Shown: positions 31,878 to 40,272 of the stretch, piece by piece
Layout of the letters: each line of letters starts with the position of its first letter
Position numbering within the stretch: position 1 is the stretch's first letter
NCBI RefSeq assembly: GCF_002294995.1
Contig: NZ_NSGF01000018.1
Coordinates: forward strand, 1 to 64,000
Reading direction: 5' to 3'
Length of the DNA stretch: 64,000 bases
Source of the DNA: Mesorhizobium sp. WSM3860
GTDB taxonomy: Bacteria > Pseudomonadota > Alphaproteobacteria > Rhizobiales > Rhizobiaceae
The notes under the pieces: model-generated
What the model was told of the DNA's origin: nothing
The model's input: only the letters and a program-made list of their open reading frames with translations
Database searches by the model: none
Program-made: the position numbers and the translations under genes

Positions 31878-32228
31878 CTACAAGCTCGCTGCGGTGGTGT
31901 TGCCGGCCGCGTCCGTCACCTGCACTTGGCCGGTGACAGTCCGATCGGTCCATGACTGGATGAAGGTCTGCGCCGAGACCACGCCGGGCACCGTCAAGGC
32001 GGCGCGATTGAAGTACGCCTTCATGAGCGAGACCGGCGGCGCCTTGCCCAGGATCTGGTCGAAGTAGGGAATGCCCTGCGTCGTGTCGTAGTAGAGCTCG
32101 CCCGCGAACAGCCTGATCGCGCTCGCCGCGTCCTGCGCCAGAGCATAGGGCTCGTCGGCGATCGCGATGTTGCCCGACGCATCGGCCACCAGGTCCCAGG
32201 TGTCGGTGTCGAGAAGGAGCGTCTTCAT
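31878..32228 (-). CDS. gp25/gpW-like baseplate wedge protein (116 aa)
   Basis: MKTLLLDTDTWDLVADASGN, then AQDAASAIRLFAGELYYDTT and QGIPYFDQILGKAPP. Size, position between spike and J, and the A--I---L-GE--YD---GIPY pattern fit the gp25-like wedge family. It overlaps the spike gene by ATGT/ATGA-type overlap (4 bases). Confidence 0.75.
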   Translation of the reverse strand: MKTLLLDTDTWDLVADASGNIAIADEPYALAQDAASAIRLFAGELYYDTTQGIPYFDQILGKAPPVSLMKAYFNRAALTVPGVVSAQTFIQSWTDRTVTGQVQVTDAAGNTTAASL

Positions 32229-32887
32229 GTTCCGGGCTCCGGTGGGCCTGACGTGCCGCCGCCGGGCTGGACGTTGGTGTGAAGATGGTTGAGCACGCTG
32301 ATGTTCTCGCCACCGGCGCCGGCGATGACGTCGCCCGTCACCCGCAGCTGCGCGGTGGTGATGGTGATGGAGCCGGCCGCGAACTCGATGATCTGCCCGT
32401 TCTTGTCGAAGAGCTTGATTCCGCCCTCGGTGAACTGGACGGCCTGGTCCTGGTTGGCCGGATTGGCGATGGCCCCCTGATAGATGCCGTCCGACATGTT
32501 GCCGCGCCGGAAGCTGCCCGGGTTTGACTGCGCTCCGCCGTTGGCTTTCAGCGCCGAGATGTCGCGGTCCGAGATCGTCATGTGGCCGATGTCGCCGATC
32601 TTCGGATCGTTGATGATGCCGTTGGTGCCGCCCTGGTTGCGCATCGTGGCGATGCCGTAGATGACGCCGTGGGGCGTCTGGTTGCCTTGCCCGTCCGTCT
32701 GATTGATCAGCGGCATCACATCCACCGTGGGCGGCGCGCCGACGCCGCCACCATGCACCGCGACGACCTTGACGGGGATGCCCGTGCGCGCCTGCGCCAG
32801 CTCCTGGCGAATGAGGAAGCGCAGCCGGTTGATCTCGGCGGTGTCGTCAGACGTGGTCTGCTGACCGAAATAGCCTTGGCCGCTCAT
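32225..32887 (-). CDS. baseplate spike (Gp138-type central puncture protein, 220 aa)
   Basis: An OB-like N-terminus (IPVKVVAVHGGGVGAPPTVD, VMPLINQTDGQG), a beta-helix (QFTEGGIKLFDKNGQIIEFA, ITITTAQLRVTGD), then a C-terminal apex LNHLHTNVQPGGGTSGPPEP. The HLH near the tip matches the metal-binding HxH of phage spikes. The trimer pierces the outer membrane. Overlaps the hub gene by four bases. Confidence 0.85.
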   Translation of the reverse strand: MSGQGYFGQQTTSDDTAEINRLRFLIRQELAQARTGIPVKVVAVHGGGVGAPPTVDVMPLINQTDGQGNQTPHGVIYGIATMRNQGGTNGIINDPKIGDIGHMTISDRDISALKANGGAQSNPGSFRRGNMSDGIYQGAIANPANQDQAVQFTEGGIKLFDKNGQIIEFAAGSITITTAQLRVTGDVIAGAGGENISVLNHLHTNVQPGGGTSGPPEPGT

Positions 32888-33747
32888 GCCGGCGCCGAGG
32901 CATCAACGGCGATGCATTCGAGGAGCATGAACCACTTTCCGTGGGGCATCATTGCCTCCAACTGATACTCGAGGCGGTTGACCTTCCATGTGCCGTTGGC
33001 CGGCGTCAGGTCGCTCTGGATTTGCACCTTCCCCTGATACTTCACGGCGGGGTTGTAGAGCGCGCGGACCAGCACGAAGGCCTGCTGGAAGAACGGGTAG
33101 CCGACCATGCCAGTGTCTTTCGAAATCAGCACCGTGTCGCTGTTTCGCGCCTTGCCGGGCGGCGTGATGACCATCGTGCCGCGATCGATGCCGACGTCGA
33201 AGCCGCCGTCGCGCGCGATCGCCAGCATCTGCGTCCACGCCGTGCCCGGATAGTAGGGGTTGGCGAACTTGACCTTGACGCCGGCGTCTTCGAAGGCCAG
33301 GCCCATCTGCCCCGCGAGAGATTTCATCATCTGCGAGGCGTCGCCGGAGCCCTTGATGCTCAGCGGCGGGATCGGCTTTGCGGCATGGAAGACGCCCGGG
33401 AGCGAGCTGATCCGGAAGCACACGTCTGGCATCGCCTGCGCGTCGACATAGGCGTAAACGATGGTGCCGGTCCACACGACGTTCTGGCCGGTCTCGTCAT
33501 CTCCAGCGAGCACCGAAATGCCGTTCTTGTACATCTGGAGATACTGTGAACCGACGGTGGATAGCTGGTTCATCAGAGCCAGCGGCAGGCCCCAGATCGA
33601 AATTTCCGCTTGCCCCGAGCCTTGCCCGGCGTTGACGATGTTGCAGGCGACGCGCAGCCCGAATACCTCCGCGGTGTTGCCGCCGCCTTCAAACTGACCG
33701 TTTGCCAGCTCGAACTCGACGGAAATTCGCTTCTGGCTGAACGCCAT
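32884..33747 (-). CDS. baseplate hub protein (287 aa)
   Basis: Strand-rich N-terminal domain (RISVEFELANGQFEGGGNTA, AEISIWGLPLALMNQLSTV), then FRISSLPGVFHAAKPIPPLS, QMMKSLAGQMGLAFEDAGV and MLAIARDGGFDVGIDRGTMV. The order hub, spike, wedge matches small myoviruses such as Pam3. It anchors the spike to the tail tube. Confidence 0.75.
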   Translation of the reverse strand: MAFSQKRISVEFELANGQFEGGGNTAEVFGLRVACNIVNAGQGSGQAEISIWGLPLALMNQLSTVGSQYLQMYKNGISVLAGDDETGQNVVWTGTIVYAYVDAQAMPDVCFRISSLPGVFHAAKPIPPLSIKGSGDASQMMKSLAGQMGLAFEDAGVKVKFANPYYPGTAWTQMLAIARDGGFDVGIDRGTMVITPPGKARNSDTVLISKDTGMVGYPFFQQAFVLVRALYNPAVKYQGKVQIQSDLTPANGTWKVNRLEYQLEAMMPHGKWFMLLECIAVDASAPA

Positions 33748-33782
33748 CTCGATCGCCGCCTCACATGAAGAAAGTCACGCCC

Positions 33783-34025
33783 ATGCCGAAAGTCCTTGCC
33801 GCCGCGAGCGCCGCCCTTCTGCTTTTCACCGTCGCGCCGGCGCTGGCGAAGCCGAACAAGGCCGCGCTCGAAAAGACTTATCTCGACCTGAATGAGCAGT
33901 GCCGCGGCGGCTCGGGCGATGATCCCGACACCATCAAGGCGTGCGATCAGCGCGAGGCGGTGGCGGCGCAGCTGAGGGAAGTCCACCTCTGCTTTGCCGG
34001 CGATCGGTTCAAGCGTTGCAAATGA
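33783..34025 (+). CDS. small secreted protein inserted in the baseplate operon (80 aa)
   Basis: MPKVLAAASAALLLFTVAP, then ALAKPNK, is a Sec signal peptide. The mature part has three Cys (LNEQCRGGSGDD, IKACDQREAVAAQL, HLCFAGDRFKRCK gives a fourth near the end). It opposes the phage operon and is followed by repeat E, which is also found in the host island. An upstream ATG at 33765 is possible. A moron or host insert. Confidence 0.6.
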   Translation: MPKVLAAASAALLLFTVAPALAKPNKAALEKTYLDLNEQCRGGSGDDPDTIKACDQREAVAAQLREVHLCFAGDRFKRCK

Positions 34026-34054
34026 TGCGCAAGGCGAAGCGCCGCCGCAGAGAG

Positions 34055-34135
34055 AAAGCCCGTCGCAGCTAATGAGCGTAAGCGACGGGCTTTCGATGAC
34101 TGGCTACACCCGAGAAGGATCGACCATGCAACGAT
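34055..34135. repeat. palindromic repeat E inside the prophage
   Basis: 13-bp stem GAAAGCCCGTCGC / GCGACGGGCTTTC (34055-34067 with 34083-34095), loop AGCTAATGAGCGTAA, flank GGCTACACCCGAGAAGGATC, GACCATGCAAC. Loop and flank match 4588-4680. It can terminate both the secreted-protein gene and, on the other strand, transcription entering it. Confidence 0.7.
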
Positions 34136-34201
34136 AATCACGAAGCCGTGATTTCGTTCCGTTTTGGGACAACGGGTTGGAGCTGCTGGCCTAGCCAATA
34201 A

Positions 34202-34516
34202 TCAGCCGATACCGGCCGGAAGCTCGCTCGCCGACACATAGGCGAGGCTGTAGCGCGTGCCGAGCCCGGTGTAGTAGGGGTCGGTATCGCCCTGGTTGTC
34301 GATGAAGAGCAGCTCGCCGGAGAAGCCAAGGTAAAGCGACCGGACGATCCGGTTGAGGTTCTGGCAGATCACGCCGCCGATCACGAGCACGTTGTCGACA
34401 TAGAGGTCGATGAACAGGCCCGTGTTCTTCTGATAGAGGCTGATCTGCGAGACCTGCCCGTCCAGCGTCACGCCGACCGCCTGGTTCGGCACCGCCTGCA
34501 GAGGAATGATGACCAT
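34202..34516 (-). CDS. baseplate plug protein, Pam3 gp18-like (104 aa)
   Basis: MVIIPLQAVPNQAVGVTLDG, then NTGLFIDLYVDNVLVIGGV, GFSGELLFIDNQGDTDPYYT and GLGTRYSLAYVS. The IPL--VPNQ-----L-GQ opening and D--G--DP-Y-GLG-R--L-Y ending are typical of the small plug that closes the tube at the baseplate centre. ATG/stop overlap of one base with the upstream gene. Confidence 0.75.
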   Translation of the reverse strand: MVIIPLQAVPNQAVGVTLDGQVSQISLYQKNTGLFIDLYVDNVLVIGGVICQNLNRIVRSLYLGFSGELLFIDNQGDTDPYYTGLGTRYSLAYVSASELPAGIG

Positions 34517-35094
34517 CAGAAGCCCCCGGCTGGCAGGCCAGACGATGTCTTGAATTGCTCGAGCTGCGCGCTGCTCGCCGGCGCGGTCTGCACAGTGCCG
34601 CCGTTGACCTGAGAAGCGCCGCTCGGATCCTGGGTGTTCGACATGGCGGCGCTGACGGCCTGCCGCACTTCGATCAGCCAGATATCGACCGAGAGAAGCC
34701 CCATCCCCTCATTCGAGCGACGGCTGTAGTCGTAGTGGGTGATGTTGCAGCAGAGGTAGACAGCCTCCGGCGTGACCACGTCATAGAGGTTGGTGTCGCC
34801 GGCGACGGCCGCGATCGACGCCAGCATCGCGGCGCGGTTTGCGGCCGATCCGCCGGCGGTGAAGCGCAGCCGAGCGTCGTAGGGTATCTGGACCTTGTCG
34901 TAGCTCTGGAAGGCCCCCTGTTCGACCGGGAAGTCAGAGATCGACCATTGCTGGCGATACTGCACCTCCACGATGTTGTCGGCGATGATCACCGGCACTC
35001 CGCCGAAGTAGATACCCCATGGCTGCAGGCCGAAAGCGCTCGACAGCAATCCGAAGGCGTCCTGCGTCAGAAGTTCAAGAATGCCGGCCATCAC
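34516..35094 (-). CDS. baseplate/tail hub-proximal structural protein (192 aa)
   Basis: MMAGILELLTQDAFGLLSSA, then IVEVQYRQQWSISDFPVEQG and AFQSYDKVQIPYDARLRFTA. The FPVE-GAF-SYDKV--P pattern recurs in contractile-tail proteins downstream of the tape measure. The C-terminus is Gln/Ser-rich. Overlaps the tape measure stop by four bases. Confidence 0.65.
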   Translation of the reverse strand: MMAGILELLTQDAFGLLSSAFGLQPWGIYFGGVPVIIADNIVEVQYRQQWSISDFPVEQGAFQSYDKVQIPYDARLRFTAGGSAANRAAMLASIAAVAGDTNLYDVVTPEAVYLCCNITHYDYSRRSNEGMGLLSVDIWLIEVRQAVSAAMSNTQDPSGASQVNGGTVQTAPASSAQLEQFKTSSGLPAGGF

Positions 35095-37208
35095 GCCAAT
35101 CCACTATTTGCCTGCGCAGTGAACAGACGCCGGCTGAGCGCGTCGTTGATGTCGGCCGCAACGCCGTTGGCATCGGTGGCCTGGCTGTGAACTTCGACCT
35201 TGCCGATGTGGGCCTCCACCGAGCTGTTCGACGTCGTGGCCGTGTGCGTGCTCGAGATGTTCGACAGCGCCGCCGATGCGGCGCCGGTGTTGATCCCCTT
35301 CATGCCCCGGTAGGTCCGGCCGGTATAGGCGTCCATGCCGCTCCAGGCATTGTAGCCCTCGGCGCGCTCGAACATCGATGCACCGGTAGCGCCCTGGGCG
35401 TCGGTCTTGGCATTGCGCAACATGCTGCCGGCCCGGCTCTCGGGGCCGTTCAGCTCCGACAGGACGAACTGATACTGCGTGTCGGCATCGTTCCAGTCTT
35501 TGCCGCGCGCCTTCGCAAAGGCCATGAGGCGCGCCTTACGCGAGCCCAGCCATTGCGCCACGCCAGACGCGCCGATGCTGTTGACGGTCGAGGGACCGCC
35601 GGACGCCTCGACATTCATCCAGCGCGAGATGAGGCCGCGGGCGCCTGCATCTGACAGGCCGCCGCCCGTGAGGGTCTGGTAAGCCTGCGCTTGCCGCTCG
35701 GGCGTCCACCAGCCTCGCGTGCCACCAGAGGCCCGCTGAGGGCCGCTAGGACCGGTCCCACCCACCATGCCGCCGACGAGGCCGCCGGCCTTGGACGATG
35801 CGCTGCCGCCGCCGAACGCAGCGCCGATGCCACTGAGGAGGTTGCTCCAGAAGCCGCCGCCCGAGTTGCTCTGCTCGGCCATCGTGACCGGCACGGGATT
35901 GCTCCTCGAGATCGGCTTGCCGTCGACGGCGATCTTGTCGTCGGCATCCTTGCCGGGATGGCTTCCCGGCGCCTTGCGCAGATGAGCCATGACCCAATTG
36001 CCTATGGTGCCATGGTCGCGGTTGTCGAGGTCGTGGCGCACATGCGCGCCGCCCCATTTGACGGCGGCCGCGCCGGCAAGAAGCATTCCAACGCCCGTTG
36101 AGATGGTGCCGAGAAAGCCCAGGCCCGCACGAGCACCGCCAGCGGCGACGCCGCCGGCACCTCCCGCAGCGAGCATGCGCATATTGGCGAGAACGCGCAG
36201 AAACTTCGCGCCGAGCCACAGGCCGAACAGGATCTCGGTGGCATGGACGATGCCGCCGACCCCGTCGACCACCTCTTTCGCGCCGTGCGCGAAATTTTGC
36301 ATGCCGGTCTCGACGGCGTTCCAGTCGATCTTTTCGAGCCAGTCGATGAATTTCTTCACCGCGTCGACAATGCCGGTCCGGATCCAGTCCTGGTTCTTTT
36401 CGATCCAGGTCGTCATCCTGTCGGCCGCGTCGACCAGGACCGGGCCGAGCTTGTCATAGATGGCGTTGGCGAGCGCGATGATGTGCTGGAGCAATTCGTT
36501 CCAGCTAGCCTGGAGCTTTTGCGCCGCCTCGATCGCCTGATTGCTGGGCGAAAGGCTCTTCTCCAGTTTCCCGAGATAGATGTCGATGCCTGAGCCCATC
36601 TTGTACATGAGCTGCTCGGTCGCCGGGTCGATTCCCAGCGCCTGCGCGACATTGTGAGCCGCGCCGGCGTCGATCTGGTGCAACCTCTGCAAAGCCGCGG
36701 CGACATCGGAAAGGTAGCGATCGAGCCCATGGTTGGGGTCGATCCGCATGCCGGTCCAGGCCTGCAACTGCGAGAACTCGCGAGGCAGCGCCTCACCGTT
36801 CTTGTTGAGGTTGTAGAGCTGCTTGTTGACGCGCTCCAGGGTCGACGCGGTGGCGTCGGCCGAGCCGCCGAAGCGTTCGGCTGCATTCTCCCAGGCCGCG
36901 ATGCGCTGGGGCGATTCACCGAGACTCGAGGCGAAGCGGCCAAGCGAGGCGTCTGCATTGGTGAGCTTGCGCACAAACTCGCTGAGCGCCTGGCTGCCGG
37001 TGATGACGGCGAAGAGTTCGAGCACGCGCCGCGTGATCAGGTTGACGGTCTCGGCGGCCTTCTTCGAACTTTCCTCGACGTCCTTGCCGCCCTTCCGGAA
37101 AGCGTTGACGGTCTTGAGCCAGCTCTCGGACGTCTTCTTCTGCTGATCGGTGAAGTCCTTGGGATCGAGGCCGAGCGTGACGATCAGGCTGTCAATGACC
37201 GTTGGCAT
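35091..37208 (-). CDS. tail tape measure protein with tail-lysozyme domain (705 aa)
   Basis: Helical N-terminal two-thirds (residues 1-330, coiled), a hydrophobic glycine-rich stretch (residues ~335-385), then residues ~520-625 resembling a phage tail lysozyme (LISRWMNVEASGGPSTVNSI, ASGVAQWLGSRKARLMAFAK, DTQYQFVLSELNG). It sets tail length and may open peptidoglycan during DNA entry. The start overlaps the frameshifted chaperone product by 17 bases. Confidence 0.85.
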   Translation of the reverse strand: MPTVIDSLIVTLGLDPKDFTDQQKKTSESWLKTVNAFRKGGKDVEESSKKAAETVNLITRRVLELFAVITGSQALSEFVRKLTNADASLGRFASSLGESPQRIAAWENAAERFGGSADATASTLERVNKQLYNLNKNGEALPREFSQLQAWTGMRIDPNHGLDRYLSDVAAALQRLHQIDAGAAHNVAQALGIDPATEQLMYKMGSGIDIYLGKLEKSLSPSNQAIEAAQKLQASWNELLQHIIALANAIYDKLGPVLVDAADRMTTWIEKNQDWIRTGIVDAVKKFIDWLEKIDWNAVETGMQNFAHGAKEVVDGVGGIVHATEILFGLWLGAKFLRVLANMRMLAAGGAGGVAAGGARAGLGFLGTISTGVGMLLAGAAAVKWGGAHVRHDLDNRDHGTIGNWVMAHLRKAPGSHPGKDADDKIAVDGKPISRSNPVPVTMAEQSNSGGGFWSNLLSGIGAAFGGGSASSKAGGLVGGMVGGTGPSGPQRASGGTRGWWTPERQAQAYQTLTGGGLSDAGARGLISRWMNVEASGGPSTVNSIGASGVAQWLGSRKARLMAFAKARGKDWNDADTQYQFVLSELNGPESRAGSMLRNAKTDAQGATGASMFERAEGYNAWSGMDAYTGRTYRGMKGINTGAASAALSNISSTHTATTSNSSVEAHIGKVEVHSQATDANGVAADINDALSRRLFTAQANSGLA

Positions 37209-37814
37209 TCTCGTCCCTTTTTCTCAGCAGCATCAGGTTGTGGGCGTCGACCATCGCCACCTCGAGAAGGTCGTGGACGTCCTCGACCGACAGCCACTCG
37301 TCTAGCTCGCGGAGCGAGGTTTTGCCCTTTGAGAGAACCTGACCGATGGCTCGGGAGACATTGCCGTATTCGAGGAGGTGGACGCCGGCGACTGTGTCGA
37401 GATCGATTTCGACTGGTCGCCTTTGGTAAAAAAACCGACGTGAAGGTTGATGACCTCCTGCCGGAGCTGGATCAGCGTCGCGATCTCCTCGACGTCACCC
37501 TCGATCAGCGGGCGCTGGATGGCCGGGTTGCGAGGGTCGGGCTTGATGGTGACGCATTCCATCATCTCGTCGAGCAGCGGTTCGGCATCCTCGAAGTCGA
37601 TCTTGGTGATCGCCCGGATGCCGACGATGGCGATGCCCTGCATGCCCATGCCGGCGAAGTCATCGGGGAGTTCGACGCCGGAGCGCGCCGCGGCGAGCAG
37701 CGCGCGCATCGCCCATTTCTCCGCGCGCGTCGCCGGCATCTCCCGGATGTGGAAGGTCTTGCCCTGGTCACGCCCCTCATCGGCGATCGTGACGTCGATC
37801 TCTTTACGCGCCAT
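37192..37814 (-). CDS. tail assembly chaperone, -1 frameshift fusion
   Basis: Slipping back one base on T-TTT-TTT (37428-37434) continues as YQRRPVEIDLDTVAGVHLLE, YGNVSRAIGQVLSKGKTSL and RELDEWLSVEDVHDLLEVAM, then DAHNLMLLRKRDEN, stopping at 37192. That tail (R-L--W---D---LLE-A-VDAHN) is typical of the long form of these chaperones. The ratio of short and long forms is fixed by the slip and is needed for tail assembly in well-studied phages. The coordinates span the slip, so the reading frame changes at 37428. Confidence 0.8.
37302..37814 (-). CDS. tail assembly chaperone, short form (170 aa)
   Basis: MARKEIDVTIADEGRDQGKT, then FHIREMPATRAEKWAMRALL and MMECVTIKPDPRNP. A gpG-like protein directly before the tape measure. 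The frame carries T-TTT-TTT (positions 37434-37428, minus strand) after VINLHVG; the ~38 residues after it in the zero frame (TKGDQSKSISTQSPAS...) are unlike any chaperone, as expected downstream of a slip site. Confidence 0.8.
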   Translation of the reverse strand: MARKEIDVTIADEGRDQGKTFHIREMPATRAEKWAMRALLAAARSGVELPDDFAGMGMQGIAIVGIRAITKIDFEDAEPLLDEMMECVTIKPDPRNPAIQRPLIEGDVEEIATLIQLRQEVINLHVGFFTKGDQSKSISTQSPASTSSNTAMSPEPSVRFSQRAKPRSAS

Positions 37815-37823
37815 GACTTACCC

Positions 37824-38255
37824 TCAGTTCGGTACGCTTTGAACACTCTGCCACCGGATCGCGAAACGGCGCGGCTGCAGGATCTTGGCCGCCGCCGGCA
37901 TCGGCGGAAGGCTCACCAGGAAGCCCTTGGTGGAGATGTAGGAGCGGCCGAGCGATGGCAGCGTGGTCGAGCCGTTGGCCGTGTAGACGTCCTTGGCCTG
38001 CACCTGCGTCGCCGCCCAGGTTTCGAAGAAGGCGATCGACGGGGAATCGGCCTGCAACACGAACGTCTGGTTGATCGGGTTGTAGACGAAGCCGCCCGAC
38101 AGGATGCCGTCGACGCCCATGGCGGTCTCCACCTGGTCGACACTGTCCATGTCGTAGATGTTGTCAGTGGCGAAGCCCTGCAGTTGAACCGGGGTCGGAA
38201 AGAGGTTCGGCACGGCAAGGGTAATGACCGCGTTCGCGGCGGTTAGGGTCGACAT
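37824..38255 (-). CDS. tail tube protein (143 aa)
   Basis: MSTLTAANAVITLAVPNLFP, then TPVQLQGFATDNIYDMDSV and SGGFVYNPINQTFVLQADSP. A beta-rich protein between sheath and chaperone genes, the fixed position for the tail tube. The A-----TDN-F pattern is usual for DUF3277-type tubes. Polymerises as the inner tube. Confidence 0.75.
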   Translation of the reverse strand: MSTLTAANAVITLAVPNLFPTPVQLQGFATDNIYDMDSVDQVETAMGVDGILSGGFVYNPINQTFVLQADSPSIAFFETWAATQVQAKDVYTANGSTTLPSLGRSYISTKGFLVSLPPMPAAAKILQPRRFAIRWQSVQSVPN

Positions 38256-38288
38256 GGTCTGGCTCCTGACGGGTGGATTGGTTGCCGC

Positions 38289-40247
38289 TTACTGGACGAG
38301 GGTCGAGGTCAGCTCGATCTGCTGCACGGACTCGCCGTCCATGTACCAGAAGTTGATCGGCGGGCCCTGGCGGGCCTGGCGCACCTGCGGGGTGGCGTCC
38401 TTGACCTGGAAATACCAGCCTTGCAGCTGGAGGGTGTCGCTCGCCTTGACGCCGGCGGCCGAGTTGATCTGCGCGATCTGGAGCGCCGACAGCGTCACGC
38501 CGGCGCGGATGGCACCGAAATTCAGCGCCTGGTTGATCGGGTCGAGGCAGGCCGCCTTGATCAGCTCATAGCCGGCCGCGTTGTACGGCACCGAGTTGAT
38601 GTTCTGGAGCAGCTCCATGAGGGAGAGCTGGAGCTGGTTGTTCAGCCAAATCTGGTTGATATAGCTGTCCAGCCATTCGAACTCGCCCGACACCGTGCCG
38701 TTCTGGAACTCCAGGAACTGCTGCGCGGCCGTCGCGTAGGCGCCGTAGAAGTTATAGCCGTTGGCGATGAGGTTGCTCGCCACAGTCGCGGTGGTGACGC
38801 CTGCCACCAGGCCATCCTGCCCCCGGAATGCGAAGGTGATGCGGCCGTTGGTCTGCTGGAAGTCGATCGAGGCCGCCGCGCCGCAGATGAAGGCCGCGAT
38901 CTGCGCGGGCGTCGTGATGCCGCCGTCGGGATGGTAGATGGCGCAGGTGCCGTCGAGATTGGCGCTCGAGATGATGTTGCCGAAGCTCGACGTCGCATCG
39001 TTGCCTTCGGCGGGCGTGATGTCCGTGTCCCAGGCGATGTAGGCATAGCGCTTGTTGGTGTTGTTGACCCATTCGGCAAAGGCCTGCTTCTGCGCACTGC
39101 CCGAGCCGCCATCGGGGTCGAAGATCGTCATGAACGTCGCCCAATTCTGGGTGAGCTGGGTGATCGCGGCCATGAAGGCGGCTGGCGTCGTTCCATCGGC
39201 GCCCTGAGAGAGCGTCGCGCCGGTCGCCTGCGTCAGGAAGAGGCCAGCCGCGACCGAGCCGGTGGCGAAGGCGGCGGACGACGCCGCACCGACAACGGCC
39301 GAGGTGATGACGAAGCCGCCGGAGACGGAGTCATAGGTGACGTCCAGCGGCGTGGCCGACGCCGTGATAGCGCCGCTCGCCACCGTCTGGGTCTTGTCGA
39401 CGAAGTATGTGCCGGTAAGGCCCTCGCCGCTGCCAAGCTGCACGATGCGCGTGCCAGCCGTCACCCCTGCACCGGCAAGCGTCTGGCCGACCGCCAAGGT
39501 GCCGCTTGCGAGCGCAGTGACCGTGAGGGTGCCATACGTTGCCGAGACGGCGGTGCTGGCGACCACCTGTCCGATCGACACGGCATATTCGCCGATGCCG
39601 CCGGGCGTTCCCGACAGCTGGTCGGTGATCTGCGTGCCGGCCGACACGCCAGCGCCGGAGAGCGCCGCCCCTGCGACCAGAACGCCCGACGTCACGCCGG
39701 TCACATACATGACATTGCCGGCGATGGAAGCGGTCACGGCTGCCGTTGCAGGGGCGATGGCGCCCGTCACGGTGGCCGCTTGCGGAGGAGCGGAGTTCAG
39801 GTCGGTCTGGATCAGCGCCGCGGCGGCCGAGAAGCTGTTTGCGCTCGACAGATCGATCGCGTTCGCGGTGCGCACATATCCGTCGACGTTGACGCTGAGC
39901 GTGCCGCTCAAAGCCTGGAGCTGCGCCAGCGAGAGCTGGTCGGCCTTGCCGCCTTGCAGATAGGCCGCGACCGACGCGGACGCATACTGCGCGAACAGGA
40001 TCGTAGCCGGCTTCTGGGTCGAGTTGTTGAAGCCGTTGAAATAGACCGCCGCGATCTCGGCCTCTTCCGAGGACGGGCCGAAGAAGTTCGACACCGACAC
40101 ACCGTCGTTCGGAAACGAGAGCACCTGCCCAATCGGGACGCGGGTGTTTTGGGTCAGCACGAGGCCGTTCATCACGAGCGCGTTGCCGCCCGCGTTGAGA
40201 ACGTTCGGAATGACGTTCACAAGCTGCGAGGCCGGGATGGTCGTCAT
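38289..40247 (-). CDS. DUF3383 tail sheath protein with two inserted beta modules (652 aa)
   Basis: Starts MTTIPASQLVNVIPNVLNA and GQVLSFPNDGVSVSNFFGPS, EEAEIAAVYFNGFNNSTQKP (the N-terminal part of DUF3383), and ends INSAAGVKASDTLQLQGWY and PPINFWYMDG. Residues ~160-300 hold two copies of a beta module (TLTVTALASGTLAVGQTLAG, TGTYFVDKTQTVASG). At ~650 residues it is longer than most sheaths, explained by these inserts, which probably face outward. Contracts to drive the tube. Confidence 0.8.
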   Translation of the reverse strand: MTTIPASQLVNVIPNVLNAGGNALVMNGLVLTQNTRVPIGQVLSFPNDGVSVSNFFGPSSEEAEIAAVYFNGFNNSTQKPATILFAQYASASVAAYLQGGKADQLSLAQLQALSGTLSVNVDGYVRTANAIDLSSANSFSAAAALIQTDLNSAPPQAATVTGAIAPATAAVTASIAGNVMYVTGVTSGVLVAGAALSGAGVSAGTQITDQLSGTPGGIGEYAVSIGQVVASTAVSATYGTLTVTALASGTLAVGQTLAGAGVTAGTRIVQLGSGEGLTGTYFVDKTQTVASGAITASATPLDVTYDSVSGGFVITSAVVGAASSAAFATGSVAAGLFLTQATGATLSQGADGTTPAAFMAAITQLTQNWATFMTIFDPDGGSGSAQKQAFAEWVNNTNKRYAYIAWDTDITPAEGNDATSSFGNIISSANLDGTCAIYHPDGGITTPAQIAAFICGAAASIDFQQTNGRITFAFRGQDGLVAGVTTATVASNLIANGYNFYGAYATAAQQFLEFQNGTVSGEFEWLDSYINQIWLNNQLQLSLMELLQNINSVPYNAAGYELIKAACLDPINQALNFGAIRAGVTLSALQIAQINSAAGVKASDTLQLQGWYFQVKDATPQVRQARQGPPINFWYMDGESVQQIELTSTLVQ

Positions 40248-40272
40248 GGACCAGGTCCTTTCTGTTTGAGGG

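Noticed and set aside
36654..38246. A 530-codon plus-strand frame across tape measure, chaperone and tube genes
   Set aside because: It crosses three well-supported minus-strand phage genes and has shadow-type composition.
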